Origin: G965216695 sp965216695
Lineage (GTDB): Bacteria > Pseudomonadota > Gammaproteobacteria > Pseudomonadales > Azotimanducaceae
NCBI GenBank assembly: GCA_965216695.1
Contig: OZ244212.1
Span: 2,976,001 to 3,040,000 of the forward strand
Length of the DNA: 64,000 nucleotides
Direction of reading: 5' to 3'
The translations under genes and the position numbers were made by a program. Of this stretch, positions 45,026 through 53,772 are shown piece after piece; the first letter of the stretch is position 1; each line of letters begins with the position of its first letter. Under the pieces are notes generated by a model. That model was not told the DNA's origin. It saw nothing but the letters and a program-made list of their open reading frames with translations, and ran no database searches.

Positions 45026-45317
45026 TTCTCTCTCCCAGTTATCGATTGTTGAATGACGGGAAGGGGCGCGAGCCCCCGTCCCAGCCGTTTCAACGGGGGC
45101 GTGCACCAGCGGTTGACGGTAGGGTTCGGGCGTAGCGAGACGGGCGTCACAAATTTCGACGGAATCCGTGTTCGTGCAAGGAAATGCAGGGTTTCGGGCA
45201 CGTGCTGGCGGTGTCAGGCCGTGTGATAGAATGACAGGTTCCTTCGGGAACTAACCGACTGGAAAGCTGCCTAAACACTTAGGCCGGGACAGATCCGGAA
45301 GCTCGCAATGCGAATCT
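45026..45317. other. Gene-free region upstream of tmRNA with promoter-like box and hairpins
   Basis: No credible open frame. TAGAAT (45227-45232) is a good -10 box with weak -35 GCTGGC (45204-45209). Between it and mature tmRNA lie two small hairpins: GTTCC-TTCG-GGAAC (45238-45251) and GCCTAA-ACAC-TTAGGC (45271-45286). They would be in the 5' leader of pre-tmRNA, which RNase P removes. Confidence 0.5.
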
Positions 45318-45674
45318 GGGGGCGACTTGGCTTCGACGTGGGTAGTGAAACCTGCGGTGCATGCCGAGAGGGTAGTGACTCTCGTAAAAAAATCGCTGCA
45401 ACTTTTTATAGTTGCCAACGACGAAAACTACGCACTAGCGGCCTAAAACCCCGCTTACGTCGATGATCCGTGCCTGTGCAGTGAAATCGACGGCAAAGCA
45501 CACAGGATCGCGTGGATGTCTCGCCCGGGGCTGAAGCGTTAAACGCAATCGGGATCGCTGACAACACCCTGACCGTCGGGTCGTTCGACGCTAAATAAAT
45601 AGACGGAAGCTAAGCATGTAGAGCCAAGGGCGGAGCACCAACGGACGCGGGTTCAACTCCCGCCGCCTCCACCA
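45318..45674 (+). ncRNA. ssrA: tmRNA (SsrA)
   Basis: tmRNA rescues stalled ribosomes with SmpB. The 5' end GGGGGCGACTTGG pairs with the 3' end CGCCTCC-ACCA to form the tRNA-like acceptor, and GGGTTCAACTCCC is the T arm. The tag frame at 45414-45446 reads ANDENYALAA then TAA, as in gammaproteobacteria. About 357 nt with encoded CCA. smpB is not adjacent. Bounded by a strong terminator; sequences downstream are AT-richer and look accessory. Confidence 0.98.
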
Positions 45675-45714
45675 AAATGACGAAGGGGTCCCATAGGGGC
45701 CCCTTCGTCATTTT
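45674..45714 (+). terminator. Long terminator hairpin of tmRNA
   Basis: A 19-bp stem with one G-U pair and loop ATA: the left arm begins AAAATGACGAAGGGG at 45674 and the right arm ends CCCCTTCGTCATTTT at 45714. The flanking A and T runs are symmetrical, so it could act in both directions. Confidence 0.9.
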
Positions 45715-46054
45715 GGCGTAGTGGTAGGAACTGAAACCGCGTCCGGGACGGACGTGGGGTGCCGAGCGTTGCTCGGCACAGGCGAGCAGCGAGCGCCATG
45801 CAAGGCGCGCGCGGTGATGCGAGCCCTGGGGCCGGGTAAGAAGAAGCTGTTGCGGCAGGGATGCCGAGAGCAGTCTTTCTTACCTCTGGTACCCGCCGCC
45901 TCGATCAAAAGCACGCAAACACCCAGTGTGCCCTGTCTGCCCGCGAAAGTACTCCCCATGCAACGTTCTGAGCTAACATCGAGGTAGCTTCGAACGGACG
46001 TCTGAAATCAAGGAAAGAGATTGCTTCCGATCAGAAGGACAAAAACGTGGTCGC
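45715..46054. other. Structured intergenic region after tmRNA, no gene
   Basis: Tandem palindromes: CGTCCG-GGA-CGGACG (about 45740-45754), GTGCCGAGC-GTT-GCTCGGCAC (45759-45779), then GCGAGCAGCGAGCGCC and a wider pair GGTAAGAA (about 45835-45842) with TTCTTACC (about 45884-45891). The 88-codon frame across it has no protein-like features. It may be a repeat element, an integration scar, or an unannotated structured RNA. Confidence 0.5.
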
Positions 46055-47044
46055 TTGTGCACCGTGATTTCGGTTTTGATGGTGGCACCACTCTGGCTCG
46101 CTACCTACGTAGTTTCGACAGTTGCGATTGATTGTTTATCGAAGGAGGCTGCGCAACGCACGAAAATCCCGGCTAAAGTTGATGGGCTCGACGAAAACGA
46201 GATTCGATTTCGCGCCAGAAGACGTGATCGTGTGCAGATTGATTACTGGGTCGACTACACATACGTTGTCGACGGCTCTTCTTACACACAACGCCACCGG
46301 ATTCCCCGCGATCAATATCGCTCGTTGAGTGTTGGAGACGAGTTTGTCGTGTTCGTCAGTTGGGTAGATCCGGGTGATAGCCATCCGCCATCTCACTACG
46401 CAGCGCGTGCGCGCTATGTGTACCTATATGCGTTCCTGTTTGCTCTATTGGGACCGTTCTTCGTAGACGGGTTGATTCGAATGTTCTATGCGAAAGAACC
46501 AGAGGGATACGTCCCGCGGGAACTTATGCGGGACAACATGTGGCTTGACGTTGCGCATTCGTATTTCGTGTCGTTTCAGGCACTTGATCTGATCTTTGCG
46601 AAAACCAAAAAGCCGAAGAAGGCGCAACATAGTTTCTGCGAGGGTGCAGATCTTGCGCAGATGCGGGTATTCCTCGACAAATTGAAGCGGGTGCCGTACG
46701 CCGACATCGTCGAGGTCAGAGACCATGTTGGTCGCACGATCGTTGAAGTTGTTGCAGATGATGCGACTCACACGCTCCGCTTCTTGAACGCGTCGACGAA
46801 GTCTGTTGCGCTACGCAGGCTAAGACGAAAGTTGGGACATCTCCGTGCCGAGAAGTTGAGTGTTGTTTCGCTGTGGTATGCGGTGCGCGGCCCGCTGATC
46901 TTTATATTGTCCGCTCTCGTTCCGTTGATATCCCGACCACCGCAATGGGCTGTTGTCATGCTGGTTTCAGCGGCTCTCGTTGCTGTCTGCTATGCGGTTT
47001 GGCGTGTTGTCATTCGAGAGCCCGCCATCGTCTGGCAGAAGTGA
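46055..47044 (+). CDS. DUF3592-like membrane protein
   Basis: A hydrophobic N-terminus (VISVLMVAPLWLATYVVSTVAI) precedes a domain with VDYTYVVDGSSYTQRHRIP and VGDEFVVFVSWVDPGDSH, the beta-rich pattern of DUF3592 proteins. Then a second membrane helix (YVYLYAFLFALLGPFFV), a basic soluble domain and two C-terminal helices. Function unknown. Possible starts are TTG 46055, GTG 46064 or ATG 46079; the last may be correct. Codon use is less GC-biased than upstream genes. First gene of the accessory block. Confidence 0.6.
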   Translation: MCTVISVLMVAPLWLATYVVSTVAIDCLSKEAAQRTKIPAKVDGLDENEIRFRARRRDRVQIDYWVDYTYVVDGSSYTQRHRIPRDQYRSLSVGDEFVVFVSWVDPGDSHPPSHYAARARYVYLYAFLFALLGPFFVDGLIRMFYAKEPEGYVPRELMRDNMWLDVAHSYFVSFQALDLIFAKTKKPKKAQHSFCEGADLAQMRVFLDKLKRVPYADIVEVRDHVGRTIVEVVADDATHTLRFLNASTKSVALRRLRRKLGHLRAEKLSVVSLWYAVRGPLIFILSALVPLISRPPQWAVVMLVSAALVAVCYAVWRVVIREPAIVWQK

Positions 47045-47054
47045 TTGCGAACGC

Positions 47055-47273
47055 ATGAACGGATCAGTCATGGAATTCTCAAACAGTGCTTTACGTATCT
47101 TGGGCGACATCGCTGACGGTCGCGAAGTCTATCTCCTCCTTGCCATCCTTGCCCTTCTCCTCCTCTCCTTCTGGCTCTGGCGCCGCCACCGAAAACGTCG
47201 CCGTAACACCTACGGCCGTGAACTCCGAGACAATATGAAAAAGATGCGCGAAGACGCGCCGTACAAGAAATGA
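47055..47273 (+). CDS. Small single-pass membrane protein
   Basis: Seventy-two residues: an amphipathic start (MEFSNSALRILGDIADG), one strong membrane helix (YLLLAILALLLLSFWLW) and a highly basic tail RRHRKRRRNTYGRELRDNMKKM. ATG 47055 lies 10 bases after the previous stop; ATG 47070 is also possible. The basic tail should face the cytoplasm. No family recognised; probably linked with the DUF3592-like protein. Confidence 0.55.
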   Translation: MNGSVMEFSNSALRILGDIADGREVYLLLAILALLLLSFWLWRRHRKRRRNTYGRELRDNMKKMREDAPYKK

Positions 47274-47290
47274 CTGCACCTTGGCGCCGT

Positions 47291-49474
47291 TCACTCAGTC
47301 GATTGCGCCCGCCGCCGTCTCTTCCGCCCTTTGAGCATCGACTTCAACTGCTGTTTCGTCCGGAAGCTCCACAGCGACAAGCGCCATCCGCGGATGCGCG
47401 CCTTCGGGTACGCGCGTTGGTAATGGCCGATAAACGTTTCCTGATCCTCAGCACTCAGCTTGTAGCAGATGCGGTTCAAGTCCTTTAGTACCTGCATGCC
47501 TGCGTCCACCGTCGCTCGGCCGATGTCGATAACGTAGATCTTGGGTTCGCCATCTTCCATCGCAATCAACAGATTGCCTGATGACAGGTCGCGGTGAATG
47601 ATGCGCCGCTTGTGCATCAGCCCAACGAAAGCCGCTACCCGTTCGAGCCAGAACGACTTGGTCCTGCCGGCGTAGGTGTCCTCGCCCCGGGCGAAGGCGG
47701 TGAACAGATCGCGCGTGGAGAACGTATCTGCCACATACGCGCTCACGTAGATGTTCTGGCGGACGCCGCTTTGCTGGGTCCGCTCGAAGAAGGCGATTGG
47801 CGCGGGCGTCGACACGCCCCTGCGCAACATCTCGTTGGCGTTGTTCCAATGTCGTTTGGCTTTACTGTCGCGCGCCAGGTAGCTCAAGCGGCGCATCCCG
47901 GTGGTTCGGTTCAGCTTTACGACGACTGGCGCGTCGTCGATGGGCGAGGATACCGTCCATAGCTTGTTGCGCTTGTCGCGCAGCGTTTGTGTCGCGGGCA
48001 AGCGAAGCAATGCATCCGGATGTAGAGGCTGAACGGTGTCCGGTTCAGCTCTGCAATCTACGTAGGCGGCGGCACGCCATGAACCATCATTCATCTCAAC
48101 CGGATAGTGACTGTAGTCGAAGTCGTAAGCGGCGTTTTCGATGCTTGCGCGTGCAGCGTCACGAATCCTTGAGGGTGTCGGTACCGAAACAGCGGTCTGC
48201 CAGGTAAAAATCAGCGGTCGTTCACGGGCGATCCCGCGGTGGGTCGAGAACGGCACGGACCGTCCGCGTGCGTCGTGCACCTCGGCGTCGGCGGTCCCAC
48301 AGGCATAGAGTGCGCGGATGTCGACGGCTCTGGTGTCCAGGGTGTAGCAAACATGAAACTCGCGCCCTGATTTTTCGAACACGAAGTGTTGCAAGCCGTT
48401 GGGCGCCGACACGGCTTGAACGCAGCGCGCGCCTGAAAGCAACGCACTCATGTAGGTGAATGCTTCGAAGCTTGGCGATCGCTCGAACTCACTCAGCGTG
48501 CCGCGGATCTGTCGGTAGTGGGCTACGTTGTCCACGTCGGGGTACTCGCGGTCACCGCAGTCGATCAATCCGTCCCGGCCGTCAACCAGCGGCCCCCAGT
48601 ACACACGATCCACCACATTGCTCGCCGCGCAGATCACGAGATAGCGTGCTAGGTAGTCGGCGCCTTTGTTGCGGGGTTCGATTGTCCAGCGCCCGAGCCG
48701 CGGTCGAGTCCAGCACGTGTAGGTGCAGAACAACTGCGGCACGCTATATCGATCGCCAATGGCTGCGAGAATGCGGACCTTCTTCAGCAGGTTCAGGTGA
48801 ACGGTCCGGCTGAGAAACTGTCCCACGGCGCTAGGGTCTTCCGCCTCCGGCTGCTTGGCGCGTTCTACGAAGAGATTGTCGGTCTGGATGTGAGGAGTAC
48901 GACCGAGTCCACACATACTGCGTAGCAGCGCGGCGTTGAAGATCGGTTCGAAGTCGGAAATGTTCGGTCCCGCCAGCTTCACATTAAGGGCGGCGGCTTC
49001 TTCGGCGACGATACGCCACGCGGTCAGGTAACCGCGTGGACTGTAGCCGGACCAGCGCGGGCGGTTAGGCGCATTACCCACTTCCATGATGGGTATGCGC
49101 TCGGCGTAACGGGCCAGAAACCGGCGTACAAAACTACGCCACTGTGTTTGCGTTCCGGCGTCATTCGCGAGTTTTCGTGCGGCGTTTCTGGTTGGTACGA
49201 GCGCAACGAGCACGTCCATTCCTTCATCGAGCAGGCGGCTCAAGAACCTCTCCGTGAATGTCTCGTTTGCTTCCACGGTGTCCGCTGCCTGTACGGATTC
49301 GTTGGAGATCGCCAATCGCACGTGTTCGATTTTGGCCTCGCGCAGCCGCGCAATCACGTAGTCGTCCGTCGCTGGCGCTTCCGCGGACGCTACGTTCACG
49401 CCAACAGCAAACGATCGATCCGAATGCGTTCCGTGAAATCGCGATGATTTCAACAGCCAGCCCGGAGCCTGCAA
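47291..49474 (-). CDS. TIM-barrel domain fused to lipopolysaccharide kinase (InaA/WaaP) domain
   Basis: Residues about 20-330 resemble a clan-A glycoside hydrolase barrel (FAVGVNVASAEAPATDDYVIARLREAKIEHVRLAI in outline). At the acid/base position the usual NEP reads NAP (EVGNAPNRPRW, about residue 135), so it is probably not catalytic. A beta-rich segment follows to about 460. The C-terminal kinase has the Lys in VVVKLN, the loop IHRDLSSGNLLI (about 625) and VIDIGRA in place of DFG, as in WaaP/Kdo kinases that phosphorylate LPS sugars, and ends in a very basic tail. TTG start at 49474 is tentative: the frame is open above it but holds no other start. 727 residues. Confidence 0.72.
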   Translation of the reverse strand: MQAPGWLLKSSRFHGTHSDRSFAVGVNVASAEAPATDDYVIARLREAKIEHVRLAISNESVQAADTVEANETFTERFLSRLLDEGMDVLVALVPTRNAARKLANDAGTQTQWRSFVRRFLARYAERIPIMEVGNAPNRPRWSGYSPRGYLTAWRIVAEEAAALNVKLAGPNISDFEPIFNAALLRSMCGLGRTPHIQTDNLFVERAKQPEAEDPSAVGQFLSRTVHLNLLKKVRILAAIGDRYSVPQLFCTYTCWTRPRLGRWTIEPRNKGADYLARYLVICAASNVVDRVYWGPLVDGRDGLIDCGDREYPDVDNVAHYRQIRGTLSEFERSPSFEAFTYMSALLSGARCVQAVSAPNGLQHFVFEKSGREFHVCYTLDTRAVDIRALYACGTADAEVHDARGRSVPFSTHRGIARERPLIFTWQTAVSVPTPSRIRDAARASIENAAYDFDYSHYPVEMNDGSWRAAAYVDCRAEPDTVQPLHPDALLRLPATQTLRDKRNKLWTVSSPIDDAPVVVKLNRTTGMRRLSYLARDSKAKRHWNNANEMLRRGVSTPAPIAFFERTQQSGVRQNIYVSAYVADTFSTRDLFTAFARGEDTYAGRTKSFWLERVAAFVGLMHKRRIIHRDLSSGNLLIAMEDGEPKIYVIDIGRATVDAGMQVLKDLNRICYKLSAEDQETFIGHYQRAYPKARIRGWRLSLWSFRTKQQLKSMLKGRKRRRRAQSTE

Positions 49475-49655
49475 CAGGGACCAGGCAACTGCGGACGAAA
49501 CCGATGGTAAAGCTGAATTGGCCGCGTCGAGCGATCCATTTCGACCGGTGCTTCGTGTCGAATATGCTTTGATTGGATGTTCTGTCTTTGGTCTCGTCGC
49601 GTGGATGGTACATAAATAGTTGCCGGTGCGGTAATCTGAGACCAGATCAACCAGG

Positions 49656-50969
49656 ATGTTCAGCGTGGCGCGTGACGAGGATGGACTTGGCGCTGCAATT
49701 CACGACTTTGCACGTGAACTGTGGCCTATCAATCGGAGTCTTACGGGGTCCGGGGTGCGCGAAACGTTGGGAGCGATCTCCAAACACATACCTGGGCTGA
49801 CGCTTCATGAAGTGCCTTCTGGTACGCAGGTGTTCGATTGGACGGTGCCCAAGGAGTGGGTTGTTAGGGGCGCTTGGATAGAGACGCCTACCGGGCAGCG
49901 AATCTGTGACTTTGGTGAAAACAATTTGCACTTAGTAGGTTACAGTACACCAGTTAGTGCTCGTTTTGAACGCGACGAGCTGCTGCCCCATCTTCACTCC
50001 ATACCGGAACAGCCAAACGCGATACCCTACGTTACGTCCTACTATCACGCAACGTGGGGATTCTGTATCGCGGACCGTGACCGCCAGCGACTTCCTCCGG
50101 GAGAGTACAAAGTTCATATAGACAGCGAACTGATTGATGGCTCGCTCACGTACGGTGAGCTGTTTATTCCCGGAGAGAGTGAATGGGAAGTACTGCTTTC
50201 GACCTACATCTGCCACCCTTCCATGGCCAACAACGAACTGTCGGGGCCATGCGTAACCACATTTCTTGCGAAGTGGATCCTTGAAAGGCAACGTCGCTAT
50301 TCGTACCGGATCGTGTTTGTTCCGGAAACGATTGGATCGTTGGCATTTCTGAGTGGAAAGCTTAATCACCTGCAGCGATACACCTATGCGGGTTTCAATG
50401 TGACCTGCGTCGGAGATGAACGCGCTTTTTCGTACGTGCCCTCTCGCCAGGGAACCACAATTAGCGATCAGGTGGCGATGCACGTGTTGAAGCACCTTGA
50501 TCCCAACTATCGTCGTTATACGTGGTCGGATCGCGGCAGCGACGAACGCCAGTATTGCGCCCCGGGGATCGATTTACCAATCGCCAGTATGATGCGAAGC
50601 AAGTACGGGACGTATGAGGAGTACCACACCTCGTTGGACGATCTTGAGCAGGTTGTCACGCCAAGAGGGTTGTCCGGCAGTTTTCGGATGTTTCAGTGTG
50701 CGATTGAGCTTCTCGAGCGAAACACATATCCGAAGGTTAGTGTTCTAGGCGAGCCGCAGCTCGGCAGAAGGGGGTTGTACCCGACGCTGAGTACGAAGAA
50801 TGTCAAAGCCGAAGTGGCGTTGATGATGGACGTGATTTCCTGGTCAGACGGCACACTCTCGATTCTGGACATAGCCGAAAAGTGCGGCTGCCCGGTGTGG
50901 GACGTATACCCGATTGTTGAAAAACTGAGAGAACATGGCGTTCTCGCGCTCTCGTCAAGCGGGAGTTAG
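49656..50969 (+). CDS. DUF4910 / DUF2172 aminopeptidase-like protein
   Basis: ELWPINRSLTGSGVRETL at the N-terminus, YICHPSMANNELSGP (putative metal site His), VFVPETIGSLAFL, and DRGSDERQYCAPGIDLP with EEYHTSLDD define the aminopeptidase-like DUF4910 family. The last 60 residues (SILDIAEKCGCPVWDVYPIVEKLREHGVL) form a winged helix. Such proteins are frequent in surface polysaccharide loci, where their substrate is unknown. ATG 49656; 437 residues. Divergent from the kinase-fusion gene and convergent with the operon ending at 51030. Confidence 0.82.
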   Translation: MFSVARDEDGLGAAIHDFARELWPINRSLTGSGVRETLGAISKHIPGLTLHEVPSGTQVFDWTVPKEWVVRGAWIETPTGQRICDFGENNLHLVGYSTPVSARFERDELLPHLHSIPEQPNAIPYVTSYYHATWGFCIADRDRQRLPPGEYKVHIDSELIDGSLTYGELFIPGESEWEVLLSTYICHPSMANNELSGPCVTTFLAKWILERQRRYSYRIVFVPETIGSLAFLSGKLNHLQRYTYAGFNVTCVGDERAFSYVPSRQGTTISDQVAMHVLKHLDPNYRRYTWSDRGSDERQYCAPGIDLPIASMMRSKYGTYEEYHTSLDDLEQVVTPRGLSGSFRMFQCAIELLERNTYPKVSVLGEPQLGRRGLYPTLSTKNVKAEVALMMDVISWSDGTLSILDIAEKCGCPVWDVYPIVEKLREHGVLALSSSGS

Positions 50970-51029
50970 TCATACGGAGGTTGATTCGGGGTAGATCTTC
51001 AGCCAACACGACGTACGGCAAGACTCTGC

Positions 51030-52499
51030 TCACTCGGCGATCGACCAATTGAATGAAAAGAGTTTCGCGTTTTTTAGGCGAAATCGCATCCGAATCACGC
51101 GGTCAGCGAGTTGATCGAAATTGGAGTGATCCGCCCAAGTTACCCGCTCGGAAGTGTGATCGCCCGTAAGGGCGATTGATCGTGCGGTCGTGTAGTCGCT
51201 TTCCGATGTTTCTATGAACACTTCTATAAAACCGTTTGTCCCGGTGCTGAAGTTGAGTTCCAGTTCGGGAGGCCGTCTGGACGGAGGTAACTTGAAGTAC
51301 CGCGTGGTTACTTCGCCGTAGGTGTCCCCAGCGGATAGTGAGGCGAAACCATCGAGCCTTAGGCTATACCGCGTCAAATGGATGGATGATTGGGCGTAGT
51401 GCGATATGCGATAGAGATAGAGCTTTCCGGCATCCGGACCCGAGTTCAACGCCGGTACGATTCCGAGCGCGGGAGCGTTCGATCTAGCGATCTGGTCGCG
51501 GATGTCGTTGCCCGGTGGTATGAATGTATCTACGAACGCTCGTTCATACAGGGTGCCGCCGCGACTGGACATGAGTATCGCATCACTGGAAGAACCCCTG
51601 AACCGCGGGTCAGGTATGTAAAGCTCAGCCACGCTTTCTGGTGCTGTCGCTCGATCAGGAAAATACCGTTTTGCCAGCGCTAGGTAAATCTGGGGTGCGC
51701 GAAAATAGGGAGTCGTTCCGTTGGTGTATATCTCATCAGACGGGGTCGTCGTACCCGTGTCGCTATACTTCATCGCTTTGCCGGGGGACCAAGTCAAAAA
51801 GTCCCGCGATGTTGATCTTGCGACGGATCGAACGCCGTCGCGCCAAACCCGATAGTACAGGAGATACAATTGCTCGCTTGCCGACCAGAATGCCACATTC
51901 TGGGAATCCAACGTTCGCCTTCCTGGGTTGAATAGTGGGCCACGATCAATGCGTTTCCAGTTTTTCCCGTCATCGGATATCAAGCCGTACACGCCGGTCG
52001 ATGCCTTGCCCGCAACAGCCTTGAAGCGCGATGATCGTGGTACATGGGGACGGGTGTCTATGAACGGCGTGAAGTTGTGGGATATCGAGGCGTTGTCGCG
52101 CAGAATTATGTTGTTCTTGGTGCTGCCATCGAAGCTATGGATACCTAGTGCTGGCTTGTGCCAGGTGATTCCATCGTTTGACTCCGCGTAGCAGGTTACG
52201 GCGCTATCGATGCTTGGGGCACTCTGGCCGCGGTAGTACATCCTGTATTTGTTGTTGTCTAAGATTACCGTGAAGTACGAACTGAATGAGCCCTCCCACT
52301 TCTGGTCCAGCAGCAAAGCGATGCCCTCGCGTTGAGGCGTATGCAGCTCCCAAGTAGTGTTTTCGGTGGACGCGATTAGGTACTGATCTACGAACAGTTG
52401 ACGGCCTACCAATACCGAACCTTCGCTATGCGAAACTACCGACGGATCTTTCGAACACGCTCCCGCAACAGCCGCAAGAAGTACTAGGCTCGTTCGAAT
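51030..52499 (-). CDS. Beta-propeller (GH32/43-like) predicted lipoprotein, non-canonical start
   Basis: GRQLFVDQYLI, YRMYYRGQS, ITWHKPALGIHSFDG, NVAFWSASEQLYLLYYRVW and ELYIPDPRF repeats look like a five-bladed propeller of the GH32/43/68 type; the catalytic residues cannot be fixed. The only standard start is TTG 52412, inside the domain. In frame upstream, 52499-52455 reads (I)RTSLVLLAAVAGAC, a lipoprotein signal with an AGAC lipobox, but it has no ATG, GTG or TTG and is closed by TAA near 52521. I therefore placed the start at ATT 52499, with reservation. Last gene of the seven-gene operon, 36 bases after the decarboxylase. Confidence 0.6.
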   Translation of the reverse strand: MRTSLVLLAAVAGACSKDPSVVSHSEGSVLVGRQLFVDQYLIASTENTTWELHTPQREGIALLLDQKWEGSFSSYFTVILDNNKYRMYYRGQSAPSIDSAVTCYAESNDGITWHKPALGIHSFDGSTKNNIILRDNASISHNFTPFIDTRPHVPRSSRFKAVAGKASTGVYGLISDDGKNWKRIDRGPLFNPGRRTLDSQNVAFWSASEQLYLLYYRVWRDGVRSVARSTSRDFLTWSPGKAMKYSDTGTTTPSDEIYTNGTTPYFRAPQIYLALAKRYFPDRATAPESVAELYIPDPRFRGSSSDAILMSSRGGTLYERAFVDTFIPPGNDIRDQIARSNAPALGIVPALNSGPDAGKLYLYRISHYAQSSIHLTRYSLRLDGFASLSAGDTYGEVTTRYFKLPPSRRPPELELNFSTGTNGFIEVFIETSESDYTTARSIALTGDHTSERVTWADHSNFDQLADRVIRMRFRLKNAKLFSFNWSIAE

Positions 52500-52534
52500 C
52501 TCTAGGCGAAAGTCGATGGGTTGTTATCCGCTAA

Positions 52535-53770
52535 TCACAGGAGAACCTCCTGCGGTTCACTATGGCTTAGAAATCCACGCGGACTCGCCGAAAACCCATA
52601 GGCGCCAGCTTGGAACATTACAAGTAGATCGCCAATTTCAACGGGCGGCAGAAGGATATCTTTGGCGAAGGTATCGATCGGGGTGCACAAACACCCTACA
52701 ACCGTAACCCGTGATGGTTCGCCGCTGCGCGGCGCTGCTGGCCAAATCGGATGGTTGTGTTTCAACACCTGTCCTAGATTTCCCGTAGCGGCCGCGAAGT
52801 GATGCATTCCTCCATCGGTAACCAAGAATGTGTTGTCTCCAATTGACTTTCGGTCAACGACACGCGTTACGTAGATTCCAGATGGTCCGACGATGTACCG
52901 ACCAAGCTCGATGCACACGCTAACGTCGGGATATGCTTCACGCAGAACCGTCAGAGCGTTGTTCCACCCAGCGCTGAGCGACCCGGCGTCCAGCGGCTTG
53001 TCTTGTGGTGCGTAAGGAATGCCTAGCCCGCCCCCCAGATTGATCAGCGTCGGCGGTGACGGCGCAGGGGTGCTTCGCAGCACTTTGGCCGACAATTCTA
53101 TTCCCTCAATTAGTGCGTCCAGTTGGAGGATCTGTGATCCGTAGAATAGATGGAAACCATGGAACTTAACGGCAGGAAGTGTCTTGAATAGTTCGATACC
53201 GCGCTTCTCATAGTCGTGTAGGTCCCACCCAAAGGCTGTGTTGGAGCCTGTCATGCTCAACCCGCCGTTCGCGAGCTGCCGGTGATCATTGATCCGAACC
53301 ATGCAACGAGCTGGGGTGTTGCGTCGAACCGCCATTTGGCTGCACATTTGGAGTTGCGTTGCAGATTCGACAACGACGACGACGCCTTTTGTTATCGCTT
53401 CGTCGATCTCATCCTCAGTTTTTCCAGGTCCTGCAAACGAGACATCTAACAGCGCGACATTGCTGGCTACGAGTCGTTGCAGTTCACCTTGGGATGCAAT
53501 ATCGAATCCGTCTACCAAGGATCGCAATACACCAATCAGCTCTGTATTCGGATTTGCTTTTACAGCGTAGTGAAGTCCAAGTTCTTCAGGGAGCGATTTT
53601 CGAAGCTCAGCAACGCGGTCTTCGACAATAGAGCGGCTATAGGCGTAGAATGGAGTAGTGATACTGGTGCTTAGCGAAACCACTGACTTGCCACTGATAC
53701 GTATCAGCCCCGTGGGACTCTCGTAGGGTGAATAGATTGACGGGTGGTGTTCTCTGAACCGTGAATCCAT
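52535..53770 (-). CDS. PLP-dependent decarboxylase, exosortase A-associated family
   Basis: A fold-type III decarboxylase related to ornithine/diaminopimelate decarboxylases. The Schiff-base Lys is in HYAVKANPN (residue 71), GGGLGIPY binds phosphate, and GCLCTPIDTFAKDI holds the active-site Cys. QAGAYGFSASPRGFLSH near the end is typical of the type found beside exosortase A. It would decarboxylate an unidentified amino acid (free, or loaded on the carrier protein). 411 residues; begins two bases after the ligase stop, so the two are coupled. Confidence 0.86.
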   Translation of the reverse strand: MDSRFREHHPSIYSPYESPTGLIRISGKSVVSLSTSITTPFYAYSRSIVEDRVAELRKSLPEELGLHYAVKANPNTELIGVLRSLVDGFDIASQGELQRLVASNVALLDVSFAGPGKTEDEIDEAITKGVVVVVESATQLQMCSQMAVRRNTPARCMVRINDHRQLANGGLSMTGSNTAFGWDLHDYEKRGIELFKTLPAVKFHGFHLFYGSQILQLDALIEGIELSAKVLRSTPAPSPPTLINLGGGLGIPYAPQDKPLDAGSLSAGWNNALTVLREAYPDVSVCIELGRYIVGPSGIYVTRVVDRKSIGDNTFLVTDGGMHHFAAATGNLGQVLKHNHPIWPAAPRSGEPSRVTVVGCLCTPIDTFAKDILLPPVEIGDLLVMFQAGAYGFSASPRGFLSHSEPQEVLL

Positions 53771-53772
53771 TG

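Noticed and set aside
45721..45987. 88-codon + strand frame after tmRNA
   Set aside because: It covers nested palindromes, has no ribosome site of note and no protein-like pattern.
49475..49700. Open frame continuing above the kinase-fusion start
   Set aside because: It has no standard start codon and overlaps the divergent DUF4910 start; no domain extends into it.
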